From NCBI RefSeq assembly GCF_002205845.1, contig NZ_NISI01000003.1, positions 283,068 to 347,067 of the forward strand: a stretch of DNA of 64,000 bases, given 5' to 3'. Shown in pieces: positions 1 to 9,172 of the stretch (positions within the stretch are counted from its first letter, which is position 1; each line of letters starts with the position of its first letter). Below the pieces are notes generated by a model. That model did not search any database, was not told where the DNA came from, and saw nothing but the letters and a program-made list of their open reading frames with translations. The position numbers and the translations under genes are program-made. The stretch comes from Roseateles puraquae. Lineage in GTDB: Bacteria; Pseudomonadota; Gammaproteobacteria; Burkholderiales; Burkholderiaceae_C.

Positions 1-957
1 CACAACGCCGTGCTGGTGGCGCATTACTACGTCGACGGCGCCCTGCAGGATCTCGCCCTGGCCACCGGCGGCATCGTGTCGGACTCCCTCGAGATGGCCC
101 GCTTCGGCCGCGACCATGCCGCGCAGACGCTGGTGGTCGCCGGCGTTCGCTTCATGGGCGAGACCGCCAAGATCCTGAGCCCCGAGAAGCGCGTGCTGAT
201 GCCCGACCTCGACGCCACCTGCTCGCTCGACCTGGGCTGCCCGGCCGACGACTTCGCCCGCTTCTGCGATGCCCACCCCGACCGCCAGGTCGTCGTCTAC
301 GCCAACACCAGCGCCGCGGTGAAGGCGCGAGCCGACTGGATGGTGACCAGTTCCTGCGCGCTGGACATCGTGTCTGACCTGCATGCCAAGGGCCAGAAGA
401 TCCTCTGGGCACCCGACCGTCACCTGGGCCGCTACATCCAGGAGCAGACCGGTGCCGACATGCTGATGTGGAACGGCGCCTGCATCGTGCACGACGAGTT
501 CAAGGGGCTGGAGCTGCAACTGCTGCGCGAGCAACACCCCGGCGCCCTGGTGCTGGTGCACCCGGAGTCGCCCGAATCAGTGGTCGAGCAGGCCGACGTG
601 GTGGGCTCCACCTCCGCGCTGATCAAGGCCGTGGTCGAGGGCAGTGCGCCGGCCTATATCGTCGCGACCGACAACGGCATTCTGCACCGCATGCGCCAGC
701 TCGCCCCGGGCAAGACGCTGATCGAGGCCCCCACCGCCGGCAACAGTGCCACCTGCAAGAGCTGCGCGCACTGCCCCTGGATGGCCATGAACGGCCTGGC
801 CAACCTGGTGGACTGCCTGCAAGGCGGCCAGCCCGAGATCCACGTCGACGAGGCCACCCGCGTGAAGGCCGAGCGCTGCATCACCCGCATGCTGGACTTC
901 ACCGCCGCCAGAAAGTCACAGGCGTCCGGGATGACCCCCGGCATCGGGGCCGCTTGA
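1..957 (+). CDS. nadA: Quinolinate synthase NadA, 5' end outside the window
   Basis: Condenses iminoaspartate with dihydroxyacetone phosphate to give quinolinate in NAD synthesis; a cytosolic [4Fe-4S] enzyme. The reading frame is open from base 1 ([10 protein letters not shown]), so the gene enters from the left; 318 residues are visible against roughly 350 in the family. Cysteines typical of the family are present in [17 protein letters not shown] and the C-terminal [10 protein letters not shown]. It ends TGA at 955-957. NadB, which makes its substrate, lies close by on the other strand at 1339-2952, with a ComFB-like gene between. Identification is secure; only the start is missing. Confidence 0.96.
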   Translation, partial: HNAVLVAHYYVDGALQDLALATGGIVSDSLEMARFGRDHAAQTLVVAGVRFMGETAKILSPEKRVLMPDLDATCSLDLGCPADDFARFCDAHPDRQVVVYANTSAAVKARADWMVTSSCALDIVSDLHAKGQKILWAPDRHLGRYIQEQTGADMLMWNGACIVHDEFKGLELQLLREQHPGALVLVHPESPESVVEQADVVGSTSALIKAVVEGSAPAYIVATDNGILHRMRQLAPGKTLIEAPTAGNSATCKSCAHCPWMAMNGLANLVDCLQGGQPEIHVDEATRVKAERCITRMLDFTAARKSQASGMTPGIGAA

Positions 958-1029
958 TCTGGGACAGTCCTGCTGGCGCCCGCACGGCGCTATAAGACAC
1001 GCATCGCTCCCGCCACGAAAGGCCGCACC

Positions 1030-1323
1030 ATGTCCGCCGACTTCAGCTCCCTGTACAACCACCATGAACGCGAAGTCTTCGCCGCCGTGATGGCGGCGGC
1101 CAAGGACTATCCGGAGATCGCCACCAGCAACGACCTCCTTTGCGACGTTGCCTGCGTGGCGCTCAACCGCCTGCAGCCGCGCTACATCCGGCACGAGGTG
1201 GATTTCAGCTTCTACCTGACCGAGCACGAGCGCCACGAGATCGACAACGCGATTGCCGAGGCGGTGGGCTATGCCTTCAACTTCGTCGAGGCACGCACGG
1301 CTCTGCGGGCGCGCAGCAACTGA
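1030..1323 (+). CDS. ComFB-family (late competence protein-like) small protein
   Basis: A 97-residue protein resembling the ComFB family: an acidic alpha-helical protein with the run LLCDVACVALNRLQPRYI followed by RHEVDFSFYL. ComFB was named from the Bacillus comF operon; members have been reported to bind cyclic dinucleotides, which I recall from the literature and cannot test here. It starts at ATG 1030, 72 bp after nadA, and ends 15 bp from the convergent nadB stop. No signal peptide or membrane segment. Its role is unknown; its place between two NAD-synthesis genes may be chance. Confidence 0.8.
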   Translation: MSADFSSLYNHHEREVFAAVMAAAKDYPEIATSNDLLCDVACVALNRLQPRYIRHEVDFSFYLTEHERHEIDNAIAEAVGYAFNFVEARTALRARSN

Positions 1324-1338
1324 CCGGCTTGACGGGCC

Positions 1339-2952
1339 TCAGCGGCGCCGCCGCTCGCTGATCAGCACGGTCGGAAAACTCACCGGCAAGGTTTGCGGGT
1401 AGTCGCGGCTGTAGTGCAGGCCGCGGCTCTCGTGGCGCATCAGCGCAGAGCGCACGATGAGTTCCGCGCAGTCGACCAGGTTGCGCAGCTCCAGCAGGTC
1501 TCGGGTCACGCGGAAGTTGGCGTAGTAGTCATCGATCTCGCCGCGCAACAGCTCGATGCGGTGCAGCGCCCGCTCCAACCGCTTGGTGGTGCGCACGATG
1601 CCGACGTAGTTCCACATCAAGAGGCGCAGCTCGTCCCAGTTGTGAGCGATGACGACCTGCTCGTCGGCGTTCTCGACCTGGCTCTCGTCCCAGGCTGGCA
1701 GCGGCGCAGGAGCCTGCACCGGGTGGCTGAGGATGTCGGCGGCGCAGGTCTGCCCAAGCACGACGCATTCAAGCAGCGAATTGCTCGCCAGACGGTTGGC
1801 GCCGTGCAGGCCGGTGTAACCCGTCTCGCCCACCGCATACAGCCCCGGCAGGTCGCAGCGGCCCATCAGGTCGGTCACCGCGCCGCCGCAGGTGAAGTGC
1901 ACGGCCGGCACCACGGGGATCGGCTGGCGCGCGATGTCGATGCCCAGCTTCAGGCAGCGCGCATGGATGGTCGGGAAATGCTCGATCAGGAAGGCCTCGC
2001 CCAGGTGAGTGGCGTCCAGCCACACATGGTCCAGGCCGTGCTTCTTCATCTCGAAGTCGATGGCGCGGGCGACGATGTCACGCGGCGCGAGCTCCATGCG
2101 CTCGTCGTGCGCCGCCATGAAGCGGGTGCCATCGGGCAGCTTCAGATGCCCACCCTCCCCACGCAGCGCCTCCGTGATCAGGAAGCTGCGCTCCTGCGGG
2201 TGGTACAGGCAGGTCGGGTGGAACTGGATGAACTCCATGTTCGCCACCCGGCAGCCGGCCCGCCAGGCCATGGCGATGCCGTCGCCCGTGGAGGTGTCGG
2301 GGTTGGTGGTGTAGCGGTAGACCTTGCCCGCGCCGCCCGTGGCAAGCACCACGGCGCGCGCGGGCAGGGTCTCCACGCGCTGGGCGTCGATGTCCAGCGC
2401 ATAGACGCCGTAGACCCGGGGCACGCCCTTGTCCACGTCTTCACGCTGCACATGGCGCGAGGTGATCAGGTCCAGCGCCATCCAGCGCTCGCGCAGCGTG
2501 ATGTTGGGATGGCGGCGTGCCACGGCCAGCAGTTGGTCATGGATGGCCTTGCCGGTGGCATCGGCCGCATGCGCGATGCGCCGCACCGCGTGGCCACCTT
2601 CGCGTGTCAGGTGCAGGCCCATGGGGCCGGTGTCGTCAGGCGTGAACGGCACGCCCTGCTCCACCAGCCAGCCCACCGCCGCCGCGCTGCGCTCGGCGAT
2701 GAAGCGGGCGGTGGCCTCGTCCACCAGGCCCGCGCCGGCCTCCTGGGTGTCGCGCACATGGCTCTCGATGGAATCGTCGCTGCCGAGCACGCCGACGATG
2801 CCGCCCTGGGCCCAGGCGGTCGCGGCTTCGGTGAGCTCACGCTTGGCCAGGATGACGACCGGCACCGTGTCGGCCAGGTGCAGGGCAACCGTCAGGCCGG
2901 CCAGGCCGGCACCGATGATCACGACGGGAGCTTCTTGAGGGGCAGCAGTCAT
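1339..2952 (-). CDS. nadB: L-aspartate oxidase NadB
   Basis: Oxidises L-aspartate to iminoaspartate, the first step of NAD synthesis, feeding NadA. The 537-residue protein has the N-terminal FAD dinucleotide-binding motif [11 protein letters not shown], the conserved ATGGAGKVY and STGDGIAMA segments, EFIQFHPT, and the substrate-side [16 protein letters not shown] region, ending in the helical C-terminal domain of the succinate dehydrogenase/fumarate reductase flavoprotein family. An in-frame ATG exists at 2976, but the ATG at 2952 (MTAAPQEAP) places the FAD motif at the usual distance. It diverges from the S9 peptidase gene with about 110 bp between starts. Confidence 0.96.
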   Translation of the reverse strand: MTAAPQEAPVVIIGAGLAGLTVALHLADTVPVVILAKRELTEAATAWAQGGIVGVLGSDDSIESHVRDTQEAGAGLVDEATARFIAERSAAAVGWLVEQGVPFTPDDTGPMGLHLTREGGHAVRRIAHAADATGKAIHDQLLAVARRHPNITLRERWMALDLITSRHVQREDVDKGVPRVYGVYALDIDAQRVETLPARAVVLATGGAGKVYRYTTNPDTSTGDGIAMAWRAGCRVANMEFIQFHPTCLYHPQERSFLITEALRGEGGHLKLPDGTRFMAAHDERMELAPRDIVARAIDFEMKKHGLDHVWLDATHLGEAFLIEHFPTIHARCLKLGIDIARQPIPVVPAVHFTCGGAVTDLMGRCDLPGLYAVGETGYTGLHGANRLASNSLLECVVLGQTCAADILSHPVQAPAPLPAWDESQVENADEQVVIAHNWDELRLLMWNYVGIVRTTKRLERALHRIELLRGEIDDYYANFRVTRDLLELRNLVDCAELIVRSALMRHESRGLHYSRDYPQTLPVSFPTVLISERRRR

Positions 2953-3064
2953 GGGCCGCGATTGTCCTGCAGGCATGAAGCACCCGGCGCGAGGTGAGGA
3001 TTGCCCTGAGGGAGGGGCTTGCCCGCCTGGGCGCGAGCCCTATGCTGCCGCGCCTGGAGGAGAC

Positions 3065-5086
3065 ATGAACCCATTGACGTGCTGGGCCCGTCGGGCCGCG
3101 AACGCCGCCGCCATCGCCATCACCCTGGCCACCTCGCTGGCCGCCCCTGCGCAGGCGGCGCCACCACCCGCCGAGCTGTTCTTCAAGGACGCCGACATCA
3201 TCGAGGCCGTGCTGTCGCCTTCGGGCCGCCGGCTGGCCATCACCTCGGCCAAGGGCGCCACGCGGGTGGGGCTGGTGGTGATCGACATGGGCCCAGGCGG
3301 CCAGATGCAGCGTCTGGCCCAGTTCAGCGATGGCGACGTCTTCCAGGTGCGGTGGGTCAACGACGAGCGGCTGATCTTCGGCGTGACGGATCTGTCGGAA
3401 GGCAGCGGCCGCCCCCAGGGCGCGCCCGGCCTCTTCAGCGTCGCCACCGACGGCAAGCCGATGCGCCAGTGGGTTCGCCGCATGGGCAAGCCCTTCATCA
3501 GCAATGGGGGCGACGATCGCATCCTGGACTGGAATCACTTCGTGCTGCGCGTGCCCGCCCCGCAGCCCGGCCAGCCGAACGAGGAAGTGCTGATCGCCGA
3601 GTACGGGCTGGGCGAAGTGCACACGCTCACGCCCCTCTGGCTCAACACCCGCACCGGCCGCACGCGCAGCGTGAGCTTCGACCAGCCCCGTAACACGGTG
3701 GGCTGGCTGACCGACGAGAACGCCGAGCCGCGCGTGGCCATCACCATGGAAAAAGGCCGCCGGGGCGCCTGGTGGCGTGCGCCCGGCAGCAAGGACTGGG
3801 TGCAGCTCTACGACGCCGACCAGTTCAAGCTGCCCTTCCAGCCGGTGTCGGTCGACAACGCCGGCAACCTCTACGTGACCCGCACCGAAGGCCCGCATCG
3901 GCTGCACGTCCTGACGCGCTATGACTTCGCCGCCCAGGCGCCCGAGCCCAAGCCGCTGGTCGTCACACCGGGCTTCGATTTCAGCGGCGAGCTGCTGTCC
4001 GAGGGCAGCCGCACGGCGCTGGGCGTGCGTGTGCAAGTGGACGGCGAGGCCACCGTCTGGTTCGACGACGCCATGAAAGCCTTGCAGCAACAGGCCGATC
4101 GCCTCTTGCCCGGCGCCGTGAACCGGATCAGCTGCCGCCGCTGCGGCCAGCCCGACATGGTGGCCCTGGTGCGCAGCAGCAGCGACCGCGACCCAGGCCG
4201 GCTGTTGTACTACCAGGCCAAGCCCGCCGAGGGCGAGAAACCCTGGACCTCGCTTGGCCGCATGCGGCCGGACGTGAAGCCCGAACAGATGGCCACCATG
4301 GAGCTGGCCCGCGTGCCGGCGCGCGACGGCCTGGAGCTGCCGGTCTGGGTGACCCGATCTCCCAACGCCAAGGGTCCGCTGCCCGCGGTTGTGCTGGTGC
4401 ATGGCGGCCCCTGGATACGCGGCGGCACCTGGCGCTGGCACCCGATGGCGCAGTTCCTGGCGTCGCGCGGCTATGTCGTCATCGAGCCCGAGTTTCGCGG
4501 CAGCACCGGCTACGGCGACACACACTTCAAGGCCGGCTTCAAGCAATGGGGCCAGGCCATGCAGGACGACGTGGCCGATGCGCTGCGCTGGGCGCAGCAA
4601 CAGGGCCTGGCCAGCGACAAGGCCTGCATCGCCGGCGCCAGCTATGGCGGCTACAGCACGCTGATGGGGCTGGCCCGGGACGGCGACCTCTACCGCTGCG
4701 GCGTCGCCTGGATCGCCGTGACGGACCTGGACCTGCTGTTGCGCGGCTCCTGGTGGGTGCGGGACGACACCACCAGCCTGGCTCGCCAGTACGCCCTGCC
4801 CGAGATGATCGGCGACCCCGACAAGGACGCCGCCCTCATTGCGGCCCACTCACCCGTGAAGCTCGCGGCCCGCATCAAGGCGCCGGTGCTGCTGGCCTTC
4901 GGCGAGGACGACCGCCGCGTGCCGCTGGCCCACGGCAAGCGCATGCGCGAGGCGCTGCAGGCCGCTGGCAATGACCCGGTGTGGGTGACCTACCCCGGCG
5001 AAGGCCATGGCTTTGCGGTGATCAAGAACCGCGTCGACTTCGCGCAGCGCCTGGAGGCGTTCCTGGCACGCCACCTTCAGCCCTGA
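3065..5086 (+). CDS. Secreted S9 family prolyl oligopeptidase-like peptidase
   Basis: A 673-residue serine peptidase. The start at 3065 follows a strong GGAGG ribosome site and opens a clear signal peptide (MNPLTCWARRAANAAAIAIT, hydrophobic, ending APAQA), so it is exported. A beta-propeller-like N-terminal half precedes an alpha/beta-hydrolase C-terminal domain with VLVHGGPW (oxyanion region), nucleophile Ser about residue 526 in GASYGGYS, Asp in GEDDRRVP and His about 648 in GEGHGF. Family members cleave short peptides or act as acylaminoacyl peptidases. Its 3' end overlaps the convergent hydroxylase gene by 10 bp. Exact substrate cannot be told. Confidence 0.92.
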   Translation: MNPLTCWARRAANAAAIAITLATSLAAPAQAAPPPAELFFKDADIIEAVLSPSGRRLAITSAKGATRVGLVVIDMGPGGQMQRLAQFSDGDVFQVRWVNDERLIFGVTDLSEGSGRPQGAPGLFSVATDGKPMRQWVRRMGKPFISNGGDDRILDWNHFVLRVPAPQPGQPNEEVLIAEYGLGEVHTLTPLWLNTRTGRTRSVSFDQPRNTVGWLTDENAEPRVAITMEKGRRGAWWRAPGSKDWVQLYDADQFKLPFQPVSVDNAGNLYVTRTEGPHRLHVLTRYDFAAQAPEPKPLVVTPGFDFSGELLSEGSRTALGVRVQVDGEATVWFDDAMKALQQQADRLLPGAVNRISCRRCGQPDMVALVRSSSDRDPGRLLYYQAKPAEGEKPWTSLGRMRPDVKPEQMATMELARVPARDGLELPVWVTRSPNAKGPLPAVVLVHGGPWIRGGTWRWHPMAQFLASRGYVVIEPEFRGSTGYGDTHFKAGFKQWGQAMQDDVADALRWAQQQGLASDKACIAGASYGGYSTLMGLARDGDLYRCGVAWIAVTDLDLLLRGSWWVRDDTTSLARQYALPEMIGDPDKDAALIAAHSPVKLAARIKAPVLLAFGEDDRRVPLAHGKRMREALQAAGNDPVWVTYPGEGHGFAVIKNRVDFAQRLEAFLARHLQP

Positions 5087-5958
5087 TCGCGAAAGCCGTT
5101 GCCATGCCGGCGCCAGTCCGGCGGCATCCACAGGTGGGCCAGGCGCAGGCGCCAGGACGTCTCGGCCGCCATGTCGCGGAACATGGCGCGCCATTCATGC
5201 GCGTTCAGCCAGAACAGGTTGTGCGTCGGGAACGGATGCTCCAGGCCGTAGTCCACCGCCTCCTGCTCGGGCTCGAAGCTGCCGAACAGGCGGTCAAACA
5301 CGATCAGCGTGCCGCCGAAATTGCGGTCGATGTATTGCGGGTTGCGCCCATGGTGGGCTCGGTGGTGTGACGGTGTGTTGAAGATGAACTCGAACCACGC
5401 CGGCATCCGGTCGATCCAGGTGGTGTGCACGAAGAACTGGTAGGCCAGGTTCAACGACAGCGCGAACAGCACCCAGCGCGGCTCGAAGCCGAGCCACACC
5501 GCCGGCAGGTAGAACAGCCAGTTGCCCGCCAGCGCATAGAACCAGCTTTGCCGCAGCGCCGTGCCGAAGTTCATGTGCTCCGACCCGTGATGCACGACAT
5601 GCGCGCACCAGAACCATCGAATGCGGTGGCTGGCGCGATGAAAGCCGTAGTACAGCAACTCCACCAGCAGGAAGAGACCAAGGAAGCGCCAGGGGCTGAT
5701 GTCGATCGTGAAGAGGCGGTGCTCGTACACCCAGCCCAGGGCCGGCAGCACCAGCGCGGCCAGCAGCAGCAGGTCCACGGCCAGGTAGCTGCCGCCGCTG
5801 TTGAGGCTGTCGAAGGTGTCCCGCCAGTCGAACACCCGCGTGCGGCGAAACCGCCAGGCTTCCAGCGCCAGGCAGACACCAAAGACCGGCGACAGCAGCA
5901 GCAGCGTCAGGTCGCGCCAGTCGAAGTGGCGCTGGTAAAGGTCAATGAGCGCATCCAT
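5077..5958 (-). CDS. Sterol desaturase / fatty acid hydroxylase family membrane protein
   Basis: A 293-residue integral membrane di-iron oxygenase of the fatty acid hydroxylase superfamily. Several hydrophobic segments surround the three histidine clusters expected for the di-iron site: HRASH, HVVHHGSEH and HHRAHH. Start chosen at 5958 (MDALIDLYQRHFDW); the longer frame to 6087 adds an unlikely leader that runs into the divergent AraC gene. The likely substrate is a membrane lipid or sterol-like compound; bacterial members include ornithine-lipid and carotenoid hydroxylases. About 127 bp separates its start from the divergent regulator at 6086, which may control it. Confidence 0.88.
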   Translation of the reverse strand: MDALIDLYQRHFDWRDLTLLLLSPVFGVCLALEAWRFRRTRVFDWRDTFDSLNSGGSYLAVDLLLLAALVLPALGWVYEHRLFTIDISPWRFLGLFLLVELLYYGFHRASHRIRWFWCAHVVHHGSEHMNFGTALRQSWFYALAGNWLFYLPAVWLGFEPRWVLFALSLNLAYQFFVHTTWIDRMPAWFEFIFNTPSHHRAHHGRNPQYIDRNFGGTLIVFDRLFGSFEPEQEAVDYGLEHPFPTHNLFWLNAHEWRAMFRDMAAETSWRLRLAHLWMPPDWRRHGNGFRDQG

Positions 5959-6085
5959 CGCCGGATGGTGCGCCGGCTGGCCGGCGAAATCTTGACCTGA
6001 GGGGCCGCGTTTTTGACAGATCACGCCATGCTGCGGGTCATCACCCAGCGAGCTGCGACAGCGCAGACGGCATGATGACCAGCCC

Positions 6086-7072
6086 ATGGATGAGACCCGC
6101 GTCGCCGCCAGCTATGTGCAGTTGCTCTTCGAGCACATGGCAGCCCTCGGACGCGCCGACGCCCTGGGCCCGCCGCCTGCACCGAGCGAGACCTTCGTCG
6201 CACTCAAGCGCTGGCAGGCCCTGCTGGCCCAGGCGCGCGACCTCGACCCCGGCCCGAAGGCCACCTTCGCCCTGCGACTGGCACGCGGCATCGCGCCGCG
6301 GCATTTCGGCGTGGTGGGCTTTGCGGCGCTGGCCTGCAACACCTTGGCGCAAGCCCTACAGCGGCTCGAGCGCTATCACCGCTCGGTCTACGACGTGAAC
6401 ATCGTCCAGGTGCGCTCCAGCGCCGACGGCCTCAGCATCGAATGGGGCGTCGAGCGCGGCCGGCCGGGCGCGCTGGTGGACGAAACCGCGATCGCGGCCC
6501 TTGTGCAACTGGCGCGCGCCTTCACCGGCGAGGCGGTGCGCGCCCGGGCTGTGGACTTCGTCAACCCGCGGCCAGCGGATCTGCGGCCCTACGAGGACTT
6601 CTTTGGCGGCACCGTCCGCTTCGGCCAGCCAGTCACCCGGGTGGTGCTCGCCACGCGTGACCTGGCCCTGCCCATGCGAGGCGCCGACCCGGCCCTGCTG
6701 GCCCTGCTCGATGCGCAGGCCGAGGCGTTGTTGCAGTCGGTCGCGGCCGTCAGCGGCCCGGTCGCGGTCTGGCGCCAGGCCTTGGTCGGACTGATCCGCA
6801 GCGGCCGCACGCAGCTCGCCGACCTCGCCCAGGCGCTACAGATGAGCCCCCGCAGCCTGCAACGGCGCCTCGCCGAACACGGCCACAGCTTCCAGACCCT
6901 GCTGGGCCAGACCCGGCAGCAACTGGCAGAGGCCTATCTCCGCGATGGCAGCGTCGAGCTGGCCGAGGTGGCCCTGCTGCTGGGCTACTCCGAGCAGAGC
7001 GCCTTCACCCGCGCCTTTCGGCAATGGACAGGCCAGGCACCGCTGCAATGGCGCCGGCAGCAAGCCTCATGA
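6086..7072 (+). CDS. AraC family transcriptional regulator (arabinose-binding-type N-terminal domain)
   Basis: A 328-residue regulator. The N-terminal about 200 residues match the ligand-sensing domain found in OruR/MmsR-like AraC proteins (FALRLARGIAPRHFGVVGFA), and the C-terminal about 90 residues carry two helix-turn-helix units, with LADLAQALQMSPRSLQRRL and the signature VALLLGYSEQSAFTRAFRQW. Its stop overlaps the start of the DUF2804 gene (ATGA, 7069-7072), so the two are translationally coupled. It is divergent from the hydroxylase gene, the usual arrangement for a local regulator and its target. Ligand unknown; hydrophobic or lipid-derived compounds are plausible by association. Confidence 0.9.
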   Translation: MDETRVAASYVQLLFEHMAALGRADALGPPPAPSETFVALKRWQALLAQARDLDPGPKATFALRLARGIAPRHFGVVGFAALACNTLAQALQRLERYHRSVYDVNIVQVRSSADGLSIEWGVERGRPGALVDETAIAALVQLARAFTGEAVRARAVDFVNPRPADLRPYEDFFGGTVRFGQPVTRVVLATRDLALPMRGADPALLALLDAQAEALLQSVAAVSGPVAVWRQALVGLIRSGRTQLADLAQALQMSPRSLQRRLAEHGHSFQTLLGQTRQQLAEAYLRDGSVELAEVALLLGYSEQSAFTRAFRQWTGQAPLQWRRQQAS

Positions 7073-8052
7073 CGCCCGCGCCTGCGCAACTGGTCAGCCA
7101 CGGCCTGCCCGCCCACGGCCGCTACGTCGGCCGCATCGCACGGCTGGACTGGTCCGGGTTGCGCCCGCGCCCAGGCTGGCTGTGGCGATGCCTGCATCAC
7201 AAGCGTTGGCAGTACGTGGGCTTGGGGCATGACGAGCTCTTCCTGGCTGTGGCCATCGTGGACATCGGCTGGGCCAGCTCAGCCTTCGCTTATCTCTTCG
7301 ACCGCCGCCGGGGCCGGCTGCTTGCCGACTGGACGCAGGACGGCCTGCCGGGCCTGCAATGCGGCGTGTCGGACGAACCCCTGGCCGGTGCCCACGCGTG
7401 GTTCCGGGGGCCGGGTGCCCGCCTGTCGCTGACCCACACGCCAGACGATTTGCTGGCGTTGCAGGTCGAGACCCCCGGCCTGCAGATCGAGGCCTGGCTG
7501 GACCTGCACGCCATGCCACCGCCGCTGCTGGCCGTCGGCCCGATCAGCGGCGGCCTCGCGCACGCCACCCAGAAGACCACCGCCGTACCCGTGCGTGGTT
7601 GGGCCCAGGCGGGCGGTGAGCGCTTCGCGCTGGACGGCGCCTGGGGCGCGCTAGACGCCTCCAACGGCCTGCTGGCCCGCAACACCGATTGGCGCTGGGC
7701 CAGCGCGCATGCGCCGGGCATCGGCTTCAACCTGCAGCAGGGCTACTTCGGCGGGCAGGAGAACGTGCTGTGGCTGGACGAGCAACCGATTGCCCTGGGC
7801 ACGGCGCAGTTCGAGTTCGACCCCCACCAGCCGCTGGGGCCGTGGCGGGTGTCGACGGACGACGGGATGCTGGACCTCGTCTTCACGCCGGAAGGCGCTC
7901 GCCATGCGAACAAGAACCTGGGCGTGGCGATGAGCCGATACGTGCAGCCGGTGGGTGTGTTCGACGGTTGGGTACGCGCGGCGCCGGGGGTGTCAGCGCG
8001 GCGTGTCCATCGCCTGTTGGGCGTCACCGAGGACCATGCGTCGCGCTGGTGA
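7069..8052 (+). CDS. DUF2804 family protein
   Basis: A 327-residue protein matching the DUF2804 family: an N-terminal part with HHKRWQYVGLGHDELFLAVA, a central beta-rich region, and the recognisable NGLLARNTDWRWASAHAPG followed by GFNLQQGYFGG. No signal peptide and no membrane segment. The start is the ATG inside the ATGA overlap with the AraC gene; an upstream in-frame start at 7024 would lie inside that gene. Biochemical function is not established. With the neighbouring hydroxylase it may act on lipids, but that is inference. Its last 60 bp overlap the convergent PepSY gene. Confidence 0.8.
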   Translation: MTPAPAQLVSHGLPAHGRYVGRIARLDWSGLRPRPGWLWRCLHHKRWQYVGLGHDELFLAVAIVDIGWASSAFAYLFDRRRGRLLADWTQDGLPGLQCGVSDEPLAGAHAWFRGPGARLSLTHTPDDLLALQVETPGLQIEAWLDLHAMPPPLLAVGPISGGLAHATQKTTAVPVRGWAQAGGERFALDGAWGALDASNGLLARNTDWRWASAHAPGIGFNLQQGYFGGQENVLWLDEQPIALGTAQFEFDPHQPLGPWRVSTDDGMLDLVFTPEGARHANKNLGVAMSRYVQPVGVFDGWVRAAPGVSARRVHRLLGVTEDHASRW

Positions 8053-9165
8053 GCCCGCTGCCCCGCGCTTCTTCAGCCACAAGTACAGGCCGCTGCCAAG
8101 CACGACGATCGTGGCGATGTCCAGCAAGGCCCAGAGGATCTTCATCGGCAGGCCGCCGTAGTCGCCGAAATGCAGGGGCTGCGAGAGCAGCAGCGCGTCC
8201 AGGTACCACGGCAACTCCGGTGCTGCAGTCACCCGCGCAGTACGCGCATCCACGAGCACCGGCACCATCAGCTTGGCGGTCAACGGCGTGTCGCCCCGCA
8301 TGAAGAAGGTGGTGTGGTGCGGGCTGGAGAAGGTGGTTCCGGGGAAGGCGATGAAGTACAGATGCTTGCCCGGCGCTGCGGCCTGGGCGGCTTGCAGTGC
8401 TTGCTGCAGCGGCGCTCGGCCTGACTCCGGCACCAGCGGCTGGCCCTGGTAGGGCCGCACGAGTTCGCCAACATGCTCGACCTGCCAGTACTTGACCAGC
8501 AGGTCAGCGCCCGTGTTGATGACGCCAGTCGCGCCCACGACGAAGCACCACACCAGTGTCACGATGCCGATCAGGTTGTGCAGGTCCAGCCAGCGGGTGC
8601 GGGCCGAGCGGTCGTGGCGCACGGTGCCGAAGTCCAGCTTGCGCATGAACGGCGCATACAGCACCACGCCGGATACCAGCGCCACCAGCAGCAGCAAGCC
8701 CATGAAGCCTAGAAAGAGCTTGCCGGGCAGACCGGCGAACAGGTCCACGTGCAGGCGGAACATCAGGTCCATGAAGCCCTCGCCCACGCGGTACTCACCC
8801 ACCACCTGCCCGGTGCGCGCATCGACCATGACGGACTTGTAGTCGTCGGTCGGCGCGGGTGTGGGCGTGAGCGTGGCCCACCACAGGCGCTCATCGTCGT
8901 CGGACTTGCCCATGAACTGCACGATGCGGTCGGGGTAGCGGGCGCGAGCAGCGGCCATCACCTCGTCGGCGCTGGCGCGTCGCGTCTCCAGCTCGGCCTG
9001 CAGGGGCGGTGCCTCGATCTCGGTGCCGGTCAGATGGCCGATCTCGTGATGGAAGATCAGCGGCAGGCCCGTCAGGCACAGCAGCAGCATGAACAGTGTG
9101 CAGACCAGGCTGCTCCACTTGTGCAGCCAGGCCCACAGCCGGATGGTGCGCGGCGTCAGCGTCAC
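7993..9165 (-). CDS. PepSY-associated transmembrane protein (PiuB-like, iron uptake)
   Basis: A 390-residue inner-membrane protein. An N-terminal membrane segment (WAWLHKWSSLVCTLFMLLL) is followed by a periplasmic PepSY region, two or three central membrane segments (LFLGFMGLLLLVALVSGVVL; LHNLIGIVTLVWCFVVGATG) and a last one (ILWALLDIATIVVLGSGLYL) before a basic tail. Such proteins commonly accompany TonB siderophore receptors and may take part in reductive release of iron from the siderophore. It begins 7 bp after the receptor stop, so it is the third gene of the Fur-box operon. It overlaps DUF2804 at the 3' end by 60 bp on the opposite strand. Confidence 0.88.
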   Translation of the reverse strand: MTLTPRTIRLWAWLHKWSSLVCTLFMLLLCLTGLPLIFHHEIGHLTGTEIEAPPLQAELETRRASADEVMAAARARYPDRIVQFMGKSDDDERLWWATLTPTPAPTDDYKSVMVDARTGQVVGEYRVGEGFMDLMFRLHVDLFAGLPGKLFLGFMGLLLLVALVSGVVLYAPFMRKLDFGTVRHDRSARTRWLDLHNLIGIVTLVWCFVVGATGVINTGADLLVKYWQVEHVGELVRPYQGQPLVPESGRAPLQQALQAAQAAAPGKHLYFIAFPGTTFSSPHHTTFFMRGDTPLTAKLMVPVLVDARTARVTAAPELPWYLDALLLSQPLHFGDYGGLPMKILWALLDIATIVVLGSGLYLWLKKRGAAGSPARRMVLGDAQQAMDTPR

Positions 9166-9172
9166 GGCGGCC

